Part shown: in pieces, positions 1-7,710 of the stretch
Layout of the letters: every line of letters begins with the position of its first letter
Numbering within the stretch: position 1 is the stretch's first letter
NCBI GenBank assembly: GCA_934133155.1
Contig: CAKPAT010000012.1
Coordinates: 1-19,856 of the forward strand
DNA from: an uncultured Bacilli bacterium
Lineage (GTDB): Bacteria > Bacillota_I > Bacilli_A > RF39 > UBA660
Reading direction: 5' to 3'
DNA: 19,856 nt
Notes under the pieces: generated by a model
Told to the model about the DNA's origin: nothing
The model's input: the letters and a program-made list of their open reading frames with translations, nothing else
The model's database searches: none
Program-made: the position numbers and the translations under genes

Positions 1-36
1 ATTGACGAATATATAAAAAATATAGGTAAAAATTAA
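1..36 (+). CDS. possible C-terminal end of an upstream gene (partial)
   Basis: Frame 1 reads IDEYIKNIGKN and stops at TAA (34-36). Only eleven residues are visible, so no family can be named, and a stop-free run this short could be chance. It is listed because the stop codon lies inside a hairpin (16-48), an arrangement repeated at two other gene ends in this window. If the hairpins further on mark the right end of an IS200/IS605 element, this would be the tail of TnpB; that is inference. Confidence 0.3.
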   Translation: MDEYIKNIGKN

Positions 37-48
37 ACCTATATTTTT
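16..48 (+). terminator. AT-rich hairpin over the possible upstream stop codon
   Basis: AAAAATATAGGT (16-27) and ACCTATATTTTT (37-48) form a perfect 12-bp stem around a 9-nt loop. The final T run is part of the stem, so this could be a Rho-independent terminator or a structural part of a longer RNA. The stem is mostly A-T. Confidence 0.4.
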
Positions 49-51
49 AAA

Positions 52-125
52 TCATGGTATGGAGTAAAAATGAACTCTACTATATAGTTCGCATAGTAAT
101 AACTATGCTGGTAAGGAGTGTTCAC
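52..125 (+). ncRNA. candidate TnpB-associated guide RNA scaffold / IS200-IS605 right end
   Basis: No coding sequence is visible. A GCATAG/CTATGC hairpin (91-96 with 103-108) is followed by TGGTAAGGAGTG and then TTCAC (121-125). A reading frame may end just upstream at 36. In IS200/IS605 and IS607 elements the guide (omega/re) RNA covers the 3' part of tnpB and ends at the right element boundary, which is a short fixed motif; the flanking host DNA then acts as the guide. The layout here fits that plan. The tnpB body is outside the window, so this rests on arrangement and remembered family resemblance. Alternatives are a tracrRNA-like RNA or an unrelated structured 3' end. Confidence 0.3.
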
Positions 126-135
126 CTTCTTTCTA

Positions 136-155
136 GAATTGTTTTTTAACAATTC
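136..155 (+). terminator. hairpin, possible terminator
   Basis: GAATTGTT (136-143) pairs perfectly with AACAATTC (148-155) around a TTTT loop. The bases after it are AT-rich but an uninterrupted T run (174-181) begins only about 19 nt later, so terminator function is uncertain. From here to 298 I see no gene: the DNA is almost pure A/T with no ribosome-site/ORF pair. Confidence 0.35.
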
Positions 156-298
156 GCAAGTATTTTATATTATTATTTTTTTGCGGTCAAATGAGTATTT
201 TGATGATTTTAATTTATATTTTTTTCAAATTTTGGAAATTTACTTAGGTGAATTTGGAAAATTCGAAATAAAAAAAATACCAAATAATTAAATTGGCA

Positions 299-487
299 CT
301 ATATTCCTATTTTTTCTTTTTCTTTTTCATCCATGTTATTTAAAGCATATTCACATGCTTGTATAACAAATGCGGAAAAAGAGGCATCTTTATCTACTAT
401 GGCTTTTTCTATTTCTTTTATAAGGCTTACTGGGAAACGGATTGTTTTATTTTCTGTTTCTTTTTTATCTGGTTTTACTTGGAACAT
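299..487 (-). CDS. small ribbon-helix-helix (Arc/CopG-like) protein
   Basis: This 62-aa protein is the only intact minus-strand gene seen. Residues 13-52 have the shape of a ribbon-helix-helix fold: a short strand (NKTIRFP), a basic/acidic helix (LIKEIEKAI), then a serine turn and a second helix (SFSAFVIQACEYALN). Such proteins bind DNA as dimers and often act as autoregulators, antitoxins or plasmid/phage regulators. A good ribosome site (AAGGAG, about 7 nt before the ATG) and a plausible promoter support expression. No toxin-like partner lies beside it, so I call it a putative DNA-binding protein without an assigned target. Its position next to a possible mobile-element end suggests an accessory gene. 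Confidence 0.75.
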   Translation of the reverse strand: MFQVKPDKKETENKTIRFPVSLIKEIEKAIVDKDASFSAFVIQACEYALNNMDEKEKEKIGI

Positions 488-755
488 TATATCTCTCCTT
501 ACTTATTGCATATATTTTAATACTTTTTTCTTAATAAAAATACAAGGCATATTGCATTACGAATGTATTGCAGCAGGCTAACGAGTATGATAATATTAAA
601 ATGAAAGATGTTAGTAACTGTATGATTAATTATCTTGTGGATTTGATGTGTTTATATAAAATTGTTGGTGGTAAATGTATGGAAGAGAATATTAGTAGTT
701 GCGTCGACTGTGCAAAAGTGACACTGTTTATAGTTCAATGCTTAGGTATTTTTTG
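488..755. other. intergenic stretch with no supported gene
   Basis: The + strand has an open frame from about 568 to 759, which could start at ATG 601 or ATG 679 and encode a short cysteine-containing peptide. It lacks a ribosome site at the likely starts, resembles nothing I recognise, and its end overlaps the -35 box of the next promoter. It may be a remnant. I see no RNA gene here. Confidence 0.4.
517..545 (-). promoter_or_regulatory. promoter candidate for the ribbon-helix-helix gene
   Basis: Read on the minus strand, TTGTAT (540-545) and TATTAA (517-522) are separated by 17 nt. They lie about 30 nt upstream of the start codon. Each hexamer differs from consensus by two bases. Confidence 0.45.
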
Positions 756-784
756 TTGACTAGTTTTCTTTTTTCTTTTATAAT
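756..784 (+). promoter_or_regulatory. strong sigma-A-type promoter
   Basis: TTGACT (756-761), a 17-nt spacer and a perfect TATAAT (779-784). The predicted start near 791 leaves a leader of about 18 nt carrying AGGAGG (797-802) before the ATG at 809. It drives the unknown gene and mazG-like pair, possibly reading on toward uvrB. Confidence 0.85.
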
Positions 785-808
785 ATGTGCATATTTAGGA
801 GGTTATTT

Positions 809-1276
809 ATGAAGTGTGCTGTAGACTGTAATGAAAGTTTTGATGTTATAGATGAATGGGTTAGATGGTTAGGTTATGAACCAGAATTTGAAGTAAAACG
901 CAAAAAGGAGCTTAATTCTAGATTGCTTGAGGATTTAACGGATAATGAGCTTGAGGAACTTGCTAGATACAATACTCAAAGAAGAGATTTTGATTTTTAC
1001 AGTAAGTTAGACGGTGAGAAAACTTATTTTGTTGATAGTGATGTTCTTGAGGCTTTAATGGTTTCTAAGCTTACTCCGGAGGAAATTGATTATGCGAATG
1101 AGTTTGTTAATTTTTATATTGATGATAATGAAACTTTAGAGAGAATTATTTCTGAAGGTAAAGCAAGGTATAATGAATTATCTATGGTTGATGCTTATAT
1201 TTTACATATGGTTATGAAGAATCTGCTTAGTTTTAATGGTAAGGCTAAGGTTTTAAAGGGGATAGATAATGGTTGA
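809..1276 (+). CDS. hypothetical protein, 155 aa
   Basis: I do not recognise this protein. It is soluble and acidic, with no membrane segment or signal peptide, and looks largely helical. An N-terminal stretch contains VIDEWVRWLGYEPEFEVKRK and the middle has several ELEEL-type segments. The start is ATG 809, seven nt after a perfect AGGAGG. An upstream in-frame ATG at 785 abuts the -10 box and would fall before the transcription start, so it is rejected. The gene overlaps the start of the MazG-like gene by 8 nt, implying translational coupling and perhaps a shared role such as nucleotide housekeeping. That link is inference from position only. Confidence 0.8.
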   Translation: MKCAVDCNESFDVIDEWVRWLGYEPEFEVKRKKELNSRLLEDLTDNELEELARYNTQRRDFDFYSKLDGEKTYFVDSDVLEALMVSKLTPEEIDYANEFVNFYIDDNETLERIISEGKARYNELSMVDAYILHMVMKNLLSFNGKAKVLKGIDNG

Positions 1277-1622
1277 TTTAGGTAAAATTCAAGCTGATGT
1301 TTATCAAAATAAGGTTGATAAAGGTAAAATTCAAGCTGATGTTTATCAAAATAAGGTTGATAAAGGTTTTAATGTGATTGATGTTGATAAGGAGTTTTGT
1401 TTTCTTTATGGTGAGGTTGCAAAAGCTTATGAGGCTTACCGGAAGAAAAAAGACGATTTAGTGGAAGATCTTGCGGATGTTATGATTTATTTGCTTGGTC
1501 TTTCTGAAATTTTAGGCATTGATTTAGCAGAGGAATTATTACACAAGGTTGAAAAGAATAAACACAGGGAATATAAGTTGATTAATGGTGTGAACATTAG
1601 AGTAAAAGACGGCGAGGCTTAA
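1269..1622 (+). CDS. MazG-like nucleotide pyrophosphohydrolase family protein with internal duplication
   Basis: This 117-aa all-helical protein has the MazG-like pattern: a helix with [13 protein letters not shown] (residues 48-60), an [13 protein letters not shown] helix (66-78) and a C-terminal helix ending near KHREYK. Family members hydrolyse (d)NTPs to NMP and PPi using acidic residues that bind Mg. Here the usual acidic pattern is altered: E49 is followed by K52 where I expect Glu, and the ExxD motif reads D67-L-A-D70, so activity is uncertain. Residues 6-19 and 20-33 ([14 protein letters not shown]) are an exact duplication that lengthens the first helix. The start ATG overlaps the previous gene by 8 nt, with AAGGGG just upstream. 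Confidence 0.75.
   Translation: MVDLGKIQADVYQNKVDKGKIQADVYQNKVDKGFNVIDVDKEFCFLYGEVAKAYEAYRKKKDDLVEDLADVMIYLLGLSEILGIDLAEELLHKVEKNKHREYKLINGVNIRVKDGEA
1281..1364 (+). repeat. exact tandem duplication, 2 x 42 bp
   Basis: Unit 1 (1281-1322) and unit 2 (1323-1364) are identical over 42 bp. Each encodes the same 14 residues, [14 protein letters not shown], in frame. The lack of any difference between copies points to a recent duplication by replication slippage or unequal exchange, or to an assembly artefact. Confidence 0.95.
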
Positions 1623-1731
1623 TGCCTTGTTTTTGTTTTCAATAAATGCTAAAATTTGTATTAAAGAGAGGTTTATTGTTAATAATATTTTTATAAATTG
1701 TAAATTAAATGCAGTTATAAAGGAGGTATTT

Positions 1732-3678
1732 ATGTTTGAATTAGTATCAAAGTATAAGCCTAGTGGTGATCAACCTGAGGCTATAGAAGAGTTAGTTAAT
1801 GGAATAAATGATGGTAAAAAGGAACAGGTTTTACTAGGAGCTACGGGTACCGGGAAAACTTTTACAATTGCTAATGTGATTGAAAGGGTACAAAAACCTA
1901 CTTTGGTTTTGGCGCATAATAAGACTTTAGCTGGACAACTTTATGCAGAATTAAAAGAATTATTTCCAAATAATCATGTGTGTTATTTTGTTTCATATTA
2001 TGATTATTATCAGCCTGAGGCTTATGTGGCTAAGACGGATACTTATATTGAAAAGGATGCTTCTATTAATGACGAGATTGATGAGCTTAGACATATGGCG
2101 ACGGCTTCTTTGATTTCTTCTAAGGATGTTATTGTGGTTGCTTCTGTTTCATGTATTTATGGTATTGGTGAGATTGAAGATTATAGGGATAAAATGCTTT
2201 TTTTAAGTATTAATGAAGAGGTTTCAAGGGATAAGATTATTGAAAAGTTAATTGATATGCTTTATGAGAGAAATGATATTGATTTAAAAAGGGGTACTTT
2301 TAGAGTTCATGGTGATATTTTGGATATTATTCCTATTGGTCAGCATGCACATGGTATTAGGGTAGAGTTTTTTGGTGATTTGATTGATAGAATTTGTGAG
2401 TTTGATTTGGTTACAGGGGCTATTTTGAATGATAAGAAGACTTATACTTTATTTCCGGCTAGCCATTTTGTGACTAGTGAGTCTAAGCTAAAGATTGCTA
2501 TTCAAAATATTAAAAAGGAGCTTGAGGAACAGTTAGATAAGTTTCAAAGGGAAAATAAGTTACTGGAGTATCAAAGACTTAAGGAGAGGACTAATTATGA
2601 TTTGGAAATGCTTTCGGAAACGGGTTTTTGCAGAGGTGTAGAAAATTATTCAGCTCCACTTTCTTTGAGAAAACCGGGGGAAACTCCGACTACTTTAATT
2701 GATTTTTTTGGTGATGATTTTTTACTTGTTGTTGATGAGTCCCATGTTACTTTACCGCAGGTTAAGGCGATGTATAATGGTGACCGTATGAGAAAGCAGG
2801 CTTTGGTTGATTATGGTTTTAGACTTCCTAGTGCTTTAGATAACAGGCCTTTAAAGTTTGAGGAGTTTGAAAAGAAGATTAAGCAGGCAATTTTTGTTTC
2901 GGCTACTCCCGGTGATTATGAGCTTGAAAAGTGTAATCATAAGGTGGTTGAGCAGATTATTAGGCCGACTGGCCTTTTGGATCCTATTATTGATGTTAGG
3001 GGTACGGAAAATCAGATTGATAATTTGGTGGAAGAGATTAACAAACAGATTAGCAATAATGAACGTACATTGATTACTACTTTAACTATTAGGATGGCTG
3101 AGGAGCTTACGAGTTATTTAAAAAAGTTAAATATTAGTGTTGCTTATTTGCATAATGAAATTAAGACTTTGGAGAGACTTAGAATTATCCGTGATTTAAG
3201 ACTTGGTAAGTATGATGTTGTGGTTGGTATTAATTTGCTTAGGGAAGGTATTGATATTCCTGAGGTCAGTTTGGTTGCTATTTTGGATGCGGATAAACAG
3301 GGATTTTTACGTAGTGAAAGAAGTTTAATTCAGACTATTGGTAGGGCTGCTAGAAATGAACATGGTAGGGTTATTATGTATGCGGATTATATTAGTCCTT
3401 CTATGGATGTGGCTATTTCAGAAACTAATAGAAGAAGAAGTATTCAAAATGAATATAATATCAAGCATGGTATTGTTCCAAAGACGATTGTTAAAGAAAT
3501 TAGAGATGTCGTCAGCAATAATAAAGTTAATGATAAGAAAGAAGAAAAAATGAGTAAAAAAGAGAAGAATGATTTAATGATTAATATTGAAAAGGAAATG
3601 AAAGAGGCGGCTAAGAATTTAGATTTTGAAAGAGCTATGGAACTTAGAGATATTTTGTTTGAAATGAAAAGTGAATGA
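1732..3678 (+). CDS. uvrB: UvrABC excision repair helicase subunit B
   Basis: UvrB is the damage-verifying ATPase of nucleotide excision repair; it is loaded by UvrA and recruits UvrC. The protein is 648 aa, close to the usual length. Visible features: the N-terminal [11 protein letters not shown] motif, Walker A GATGTGKT (36-43), the beta-hairpin region with [10 protein letters not shown] that clamps DNA, the DESHVTLPQ segment, helicase motif VI (QTIGRAARN), and a C-terminal UVR motif ([15 protein letters not shown]) that contacts UvrC. The start is ATG 1732 because AAGGAGG lies at 1720-1726 and the family N-terminus begins there; 35 further in-frame upstream codons are not conserved in type. 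uvrA, often adjacent, is not in the window. Confidence 0.98.
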   Translation: MFELVSKYKPSGDQPEAIEELVNGINDGKKEQVLLGATGTGKTFTIANVIERVQKPTLVLAHNKTLAGQLYAELKELFPNNHVCYFVSYYDYYQPEAYVAKTDTYIEKDASINDEIDELRHMATASLISSKDVIVVASVSCIYGIGEIEDYRDKMLFLSINEEVSRDKIIEKLIDMLYERNDIDLKRGTFRVHGDILDIIPIGQHAHGIRVEFFGDLIDRICEFDLVTGAILNDKKTYTLFPASHFVTSESKLKIAIQNIKKELEEQLDKFQRENKLLEYQRLKERTNYDLEMLSETGFCRGVENYSAPLSLRKPGETPTTLIDFFGDDFLLVVDESHVTLPQVKAMYNGDRMRKQALVDYGFRLPSALDNRPLKFEEFEKKIKQAIFVSATPGDYELEKCNHKVVEQIIRPTGLLDPIIDVRGTENQIDNLVEEINKQISNNERTLITTLTIRMAEELTSYLKKLNISVAYLHNEIKTLERLRIIRDLRLGKYDVVVGINLLREGIDIPEVSLVAILDADKQGFLRSERSLIQTIGRAARNEHGRVIMYADYISPSMDVAISETNRRRSIQNEYNIKHGIVPKTIVKEIRDVVSNNKVNDKKEEKMSKKEKNDLMINIEKEMKEAAKNLDFERAMELRDILFEMKSE

Positions 3679-3731
3679 ATTTTTGTTAGGTGAATATATT
3701 TTAGTGAGTTTATACTTGCTTTTTTTCTGCA

Positions 3732-3760
3732 TTTACACCTTAATGTATAAATGATATAAT
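3732..3760 (+). promoter_or_regulatory. promoter for the yvlD-like/lgt/trxB/yvcK/whiA operon
   Basis: TTTACA (3732-3737), a 17-nt spacer and perfect TATAAT (3755-3760) preceded by an extended -10 TG (3752-3753). Because the five following genes overlap or nearly touch, this promoter probably drives all of them. Confidence 0.8.
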
Positions 3761-3781
3761 TTTATTTGAAGAAGGATATTT

Positions 3782-4183
3782 ATGAGAGCAAATTTTTTTG
3801 TTTTACTTATTAAAATTATTAGTTATGGTTTGATTTTGATGCTTGTTTCTTATATTTTTAAGAATACGCTTTATATCGACCTTTCTTATTTTGGGTTTTG
3901 GTGTTTTTTAGCATCTTTACTTATTTATATTTTTAATAGGTTTTTGAAACCGTTTTTGGTGTGGTTTACTATTCCGATTACAGGTTTGACTTTAGGGCTT
4001 TTTTATCCTTTTATTAATTTAATTATTTTAAAGGTTGTTAGTTTTATTTTAGGAAGTCATTTTATGGTGAATGGTATTTGGTTTGCACTTTTAGCATCTT
4101 TACTGATTTCGGCTTTGAATGTTTTTCTAGATATGACTGTTTTAGATAAAATGGAAGGTGGTAAATGTGAATTCGGTAATTGA
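3782..4183 (+). CDS. YvlD / phage-holin-IV-like membrane protein
   Basis: A 133-aa protein with four hydrophobic helices and the family signature NRFLKPFLVWFTIPITGLTLGLF near residues 52-74, followed by a polar turn and two more helices. Proteins of this family (YvlD in Bacillus; Pfam phage holin superfamily IV) are small integral membrane proteins of unclear function; the holin name does not establish lysis activity. In Bacillus subtilis yvlD lies near hprK-lgt, which matches the location here directly before lgt. The start ATG has GAAGGA 5 nt upstream and an excellent promoter. The 3' end overlaps lgt by 17 nt. Confidence 0.8.
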   Translation: MRANFFVLLIKIISYGLILMLVSYIFKNTLYIDLSYFGFWCFLASLLIYIFNRFLKPFLVWFTIPITGLTLGLFYPFINLIILKVVSFILGSHFMVNGIWFALLASLLISALNVFLDMTVLDKMEGGKCEFGN

Positions 4184-4958
4184 TTTGGGTTTTATGGAAA
4201 TTCATTGGTATTCTATTATGCTTTTTATTGGTATTCTTGTTGGTTCTAATTTGGCTATTAAGGAGGCTAAAAGGCATGGTATGAATGAAAATAAGATGGT
4301 TGATTTACTTTTTTTAGCGATTATTTTTGGTATTTTAGGTGCGAGGGTTTATTATGTGCTTTTTAATTTAGATTATTATACGGCTAATCCTAATGAGATT
4401 TTTAAGGTTTGGGAAGGTGGCCTTGCTATTCACGGTGGTATAATTGCGGCTTTAGTTTGTATTAGTATATTTTGTTATCAAAGAAAAATTAATTTATTAA
4501 AGATTTTGGATTATTTAGTTCCCAGTTTGATACTTGCACAAGCTATTGGAAGATGGGGTAATTTCTTTAATGGTGAGGCTCATGGGGCTATTTGTTCTTT
4601 AGAATTTTTACAAAGTATTTTTGTACCTGATTTTGTGATTAATGGAATGTATATTAACGGTAATTATTATTTACCAACGTTTTATTTTGAGTCTTTATGG
4701 TGTTTATTTGGATTTATTTTAATGATTGTTTTAAGAAGTAGAAAATTTAATAAGGTAGGCTTTTTAACTGGTTTTTACTTTGTGTGGTATGGATTTGAAA
4801 GGTTTTTTGTGGAAGGTTTAAGAACCGATAGCTTGATGTTTTTAGGTTTTAAGATTGCACAAATTGTTTCTATTTTAATGGTTTTAGTTGGTATAGTTAT
4901 TTTTGTTTATAGTTTTAAGAAGAAAAAAGATTATAAGGATATGATTGAAAATGTATGA
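4167..4958 (+). CDS. lgt: prolipoprotein diacylglyceryl transferase
   Basis: Lgt transfers diacylglycerol from phosphatidylglycerol to the lipobox cysteine of prelipoproteins, the first step of lipoprotein maturation in the cytoplasmic membrane. The 263-aa protein shows multiple membrane helices and the Lgt signature IGRWGNFFNGEAHG (127-140), plus conserved HWYS (13-16), GARVYYVLFN (58-67) and AIHGG (88-91). GTG 4167 is preferred as the start because GAAGG lies about 7 nt upstream; an in-frame GTG at 4158 sits inside that ribosome site. The gene overlaps the YvlD-like gene upstream and trxB downstream. Its presence implies a lipoprotein-bearing membrane. Confidence 0.95.
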   Translation: MNSVIDLGFMEIHWYSIMLFIGILVGSNLAIKEAKRHGMNENKMVDLLFLAIIFGILGARVYYVLFNLDYYTANPNEIFKVWEGGLAIHGGIIAALVCISIFCYQRKINLLKILDYLVPSLILAQAIGRWGNFFNGEAHGAICSLEFLQSIFVPDFVINGMYINGNYYLPTFYFESLWCLFGFILMIVLRSRKFNKVGFLTGFYFVWYGFERFFVEGLRTDSLMFLGFKIAQIVSILMVLVGIVIFVYSFKKKKDYKDMIENV

Positions 4959-5817
4959 ATGTGTGATTATTGGCGGTGGGCCTGCTGGTATGGCTTCAGC
5001 TTTGTATTTAAAAAGAAGAGGTATTAATCCTTTAATTATTGAGGAAAAGGCTTTGGGTGGAACTTTACTTTTAACGGATAATATTGAAAATTATATGGGG
5101 TATTTAAGTATTAGTGGTTTTGATTTAGCTTCTAATATGGCAAGTCAAATAAATAATTTAGATATTTCTATTATTTATAAAAAAGTTTTAAAGGTTAGTT
5201 TTGATAAGAATTTTATTATTGATTTAGGTGATTTGAAAATTAATGCTAAAAACGTGATTGTCTCTAGTGGTAAGTCTTTTAATAAATTAAAAGGCTCTGA
5301 TAAGTTTTTGGGAAAAGGTGTTAGTTACTGTGCGGTTTGTGATGGATTTTTTTATAAAGAAAAAGATGTTGCGGTAGTTGGCGGTGGCAATTCGGCTTTT
5401 AGTGAGGCACTTTATTTATCTGACTTATGTGATAAGGTATATGTTATTGTCAGGGGAAGTATTAAAGCTGATTTGATTTTAAGGGATAAGGTTTTTAATA
5501 AAGAAAACGTTTTTATTGTTAATGCTTCTATTAAAGAGTTTATTGGTGAAGATATTTTATCTGGCGTTTTACTTGATAATGGTGATAGACTTAACTTATC
5601 TGGTGTTTTTTTAGCTATTGGTGGAAAGCCTAATACGGATTTTTTAGATATTGATTTAAAAACGAAAAATGGTTATTTAGTCTGTGATAAATCTTTAATG
5701 ACTAGTTTTAATGGTTTATATGGTGCGGGCGACGTTATTTTAAAAGATTATTATCAGATTATGACGGCGATAAATGACGGTATAATTGCGGCTTTAAATG
5801 TAGGTGATGGGAAATGA
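4951..5817 (+). CDS. trxB: thioredoxin reductase-like flavoprotein
   Basis: This low-molecular-weight thioredoxin reductase (288 aa) has an FAD-binding GGGPAG near the N-terminus, the redox pair in CAVC (C127, C130), a second dinucleotide fold with GGGNSA, and a C-terminal FAD segment (GAGD...TAINDG). It would pass electrons to thioredoxin. The region after GGGNSA, where NADPH enzymes carry HRRxxxR to hold the 2'-phosphate, reads VRGSIKA, so the electron donor may not be NADPH. ATG 4951 overlaps the lgt end by 8 nt; TTG 4945 in frame is possible, since AAGGA lies at 4935-4939. The 3' end overlaps yvcK (ATGA). trxB next to yvcK-whiA is a common Firmicutes order. Confidence 0.92.
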   Translation: MYECVIIGGGPAGMASALYLKRRGINPLIIEEKALGGTLLLTDNIENYMGYLSISGFDLASNMASQINNLDISIIYKKVLKVSFDKNFIIDLGDLKINAKNVIVSSGKSFNKLKGSDKFLGKGVSYCAVCDGFFYKEKDVAVVGGGNSAFSEALYLSDLCDKVYVIVRGSIKADLILRDKVFNKENVFIVNASIKEFIGEDILSGVLLDNGDRLNLSGVFLAIGGKPNTDFLDIDLKTKNGYLVCDKSLMTSFNGLYGAGDVILKDYYQIMTAINDGIIAALNVGDGK

Positions 5818-6755
5818 AAGTTACTGTTTTAGGTGGTGGTACTGGTCTTAGCTGTTTGCTTAGAGGACTTAAAAAACTACCTTTTGATATTACGGCGGTT
5901 GTTTCTGTTTGTGATGATGGTGCTAGTACGGGAAGACTTAGGGAAGAGTTTAATACTTTAGCTGTTGGAGATATTCGTAAGGTTTTGATAAGTTTATCTT
6001 CTAATGAAGAGGCGGCAAAAACTTTGCTCGATTTTCGTTTTCAGACTTCTTCTGATTTGGACGGTCATGCTTTAGGTAATTTGATGTTAATGGGGGCTTT
6101 AGAGGCTAAAGGTAATATGTCTGATGCGATTGAACTAATTAATTCTTTTTTGAATTTAAAAGGAAATGTTTTACCACTTACAGAAGATAATGTTACTTTG
6201 GTTGGTAAAATGAAAGATGGAAAAACTATTTATGGCGAACATAATATTACGGAGTATGAAAAGGGTATAAGGTATGTTTATTATCAAAAGTCTCCAACTT
6301 TAAATCCTTTGGTTTTAAAAGCTATTAATGAGGCTGATGTGATTATTTTAAGTATGGGTAGTTTATTTACTAGTATTATTCCTAATTTACTTCCTAAAGA
6401 GATTAAAAAAGAACTTGCTTCATCTAAGGCGAAGATTATGTATGTTTGTAATTTAATGACACAACCTGGGGAAACGGATAATTTTAAGGTTAGTGATCAT
6501 GTTAAGCTTTTAAATAGGTATTTAGGTAAGAGGAATGTTGATGCGGTTATTGTGAATAATGGTAAGATTTCTGAAGATATTATTCATAAGTATGCTACTA
6601 GTGAGCAAAAAGATTTAGTTCAGTTTGATTATGATAATTTAACTGATGTTGATGTTATCCAAAATGATTATGTTAGTATTGAAAGCGGCTCTATTAGGCA
6701 TAATTCTTTAAGGGTTTCTTTGGATATTTTGTCTTATATGTTAGATAGAAGGTGA
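5814..6755 (+). CDS. yvcK: YvcK/GlmR family regulator (gluconeogenesis factor)
   Basis: YvcK (GlmR) binds UDP-sugars and, in Bacillus, stimulates GlmS to steer carbon into peptidoglycan precursors; it is needed on gluconeogenic carbon. The 313-aa protein shows the N-terminal GGGTGLSCLLRGLK, VSVCDDGASTGRLREE (31-46), GDIRKVL, and DGHALGNLMLMGALE, all typical of this CofD-like fold, and LMTQPGETDNF further on. Its ATG overlaps the trxB stop (ATGA), suggesting translational coupling; no strong ribosome site is needed. rapZ, which usually separates trxB from yvcK, is absent. Confidence 0.95.
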   Translation: MKVTVLGGGTGLSCLLRGLKKLPFDITAVVSVCDDGASTGRLREEFNTLAVGDIRKVLISLSSNEEAAKTLLDFRFQTSSDLDGHALGNLMLMGALEAKGNMSDAIELINSFLNLKGNVLPLTEDNVTLVGKMKDGKTIYGEHNITEYEKGIRYVYYQKSPTLNPLVLKAINEADVIILSMGSLFTSIIPNLLPKEIKKELASSKAKIMYVCNLMTQPGETDNFKVSDHVKLLNRYLGKRNVDAVIVNNGKISEDIIHKYATSEQKDLVQFDYDNLTDVDVIQNDYVSIESGSIRHNSLRVSLDILSYMLDRR

Positions 6756-6759
6756 TTTT

Positions 6760-7659
6760 ATGTCTTTTACGAGTGTGGTTAAAGATGAGGTAAGTAAACT
6801 TGAACTTAGTAATTTAGAAAAGATTTCTGAACTTTCGGCTATTGTTCAAGTTAGTGAGGTTTCTTCTTATATACGTATTATTACAGAAAATAACAGTGTG
6901 GCTAGAGATGTTTTTACGCTTTTTAAAGATCTTTTTAAGATTAATCCTTTAATTACCATTCGTAAGGGATATAATTATAATAAAAAAATTTTATATATTT
7001 TGGATGTCAAAAAAAATATTTCTGTTATTTTAAAAACGCTTGGAGTTGGAAGTTTACCGGGAGATTTTGTTATTTCGGACGAGGAACTTATCAGGGCTTA
7101 TTTAAGAGGGCTTTTTATGATGTGTGCAAGTATTAATGATCCTAAGACTTCAAGATATCATTTGGAGTTTAATTTTAATAGTCAAGATTTTGCTAATTTT
7201 GTTTCTTCTTTACTTAATAAGTTTTATTTAAATAGTAAGGTTTTATCTAGAGAAAATAGGTTTATGGTTTATATTAAAGAGGCGGAGAAGATTGGGGATT
7301 TTTTAAGAATTATTGGAGCTTCTAAGGCAGTTTTATATTATGAGGATATTCGTATTTATAGGGATCATAAGAATATGACGAATAGGCTTAATAACTGTGA
7401 GCAGGCTAATGTTGATAGGATGATTGAAACTTCTATGAATTATATTAAAGATATTGAACTTATTAAAAATTATGATTATGATTTATTAAATGAAAAAGAA
7501 AAAGTTGCTTGTTTATATAGGCTTAAGTATAGGGATGTTTCTTTAAGTGAATTGGCAGAGATTATTTCTTTGGAAACGGGAATGAAGATTACTAAATCTG
7601 GCTTATATCATAGATTTAAAAAAATTAAGGAAATTGCTGATAGGGTTAGGGAGAAGTAA
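6760..7659 (+). CDS. whiA: DNA-binding protein WhiA
   Basis: WhiA (299 aa) combines a degenerate LAGLIDADG homing-endonuclease-like fold with a C-terminal helix-turn-helix. It controls sporulation septation in actinomycetes and affects cell division and chromosome organisation in Bacillus. Evidence: N-terminal SFTSVVKDEV, the segment AYLRGLFMMCASINDP followed by YHLEF in the middle, and the HTH at the C-terminus (VSLSELAEII...ITKSGLYHRFKKI). The start ATG has AAGGTGA upstream and follows yvcK by 4 nt. crh, often next in Bacillus, is missing. Confidence 0.95.
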   Translation: MSFTSVVKDEVSKLELSNLEKISELSAIVQVSEVSSYIRIITENNSVARDVFTLFKDLFKINPLITIRKGYNYNKKILYILDVKKNISVILKTLGVGSLPGDFVISDEELIRAYLRGLFMMCASINDPKTSRYHLEFNFNSQDFANFVSSLLNKFYLNSKVLSRENRFMVYIKEAEKIGDFLRIIGASKAVLYYEDIRIYRDHKNMTNRLNNCEQANVDRMIETSMNYIKDIELIKNYDYDLLNEKEKVACLYRLKYRDVSLSELAEIISLETGMKITKSGLYHRFKKIKEIADRVREK

Positions 7660-7685
7660 TCCTTTTTTCTTTGGCTATTTTATAG

Positions 7686-7691
7686 TATAAT
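7686..7691 (+). promoter_or_regulatory. possible -10 box before the DHH gene
   Basis: A perfect TATAAT lies 20 nt before the ATG at 7711. There is no good -35 at 16-18 nt (only a T run), so it may be weak. It would allow the DHH-rplI-dnaB group to be transcribed separately from whiA. Confidence 0.4.
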
Positions 7692-7710
7692 ATTTTTTAG
7701 AAGGTGATTT

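Noticed and set aside
52..155. SRP, tmRNA, 6S or RNase P RNA
   Set aside because: None of the conserved motifs of these RNAs is visible in the hairpin region.
333..581. + strand open frame of 82 codons
   Set aside because: It is the antisense of the ribbon-helix-helix gene, which has a clear ribosome site and fold; the + frame has neither.
568..759. 63-codon + strand frame beginning TTG
   Set aside because: No ribosome site at TTG 568 or ATG 601, no recognisable family, and its end overlaps the -35 box of the strong promoter at 756.
785..808. Longer start for the 155-aa protein
   Set aside because: ATG 785 directly follows the -10 box and would lie upstream of the transcription start; ATG 809 has AGGAGG.
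1627..1731. 35 extra N-terminal residues on UvrB
   Set aside because: UvrB family proteins begin at the [15 protein letters not shown] segment, and AAGGAGG precedes ATG 1732.
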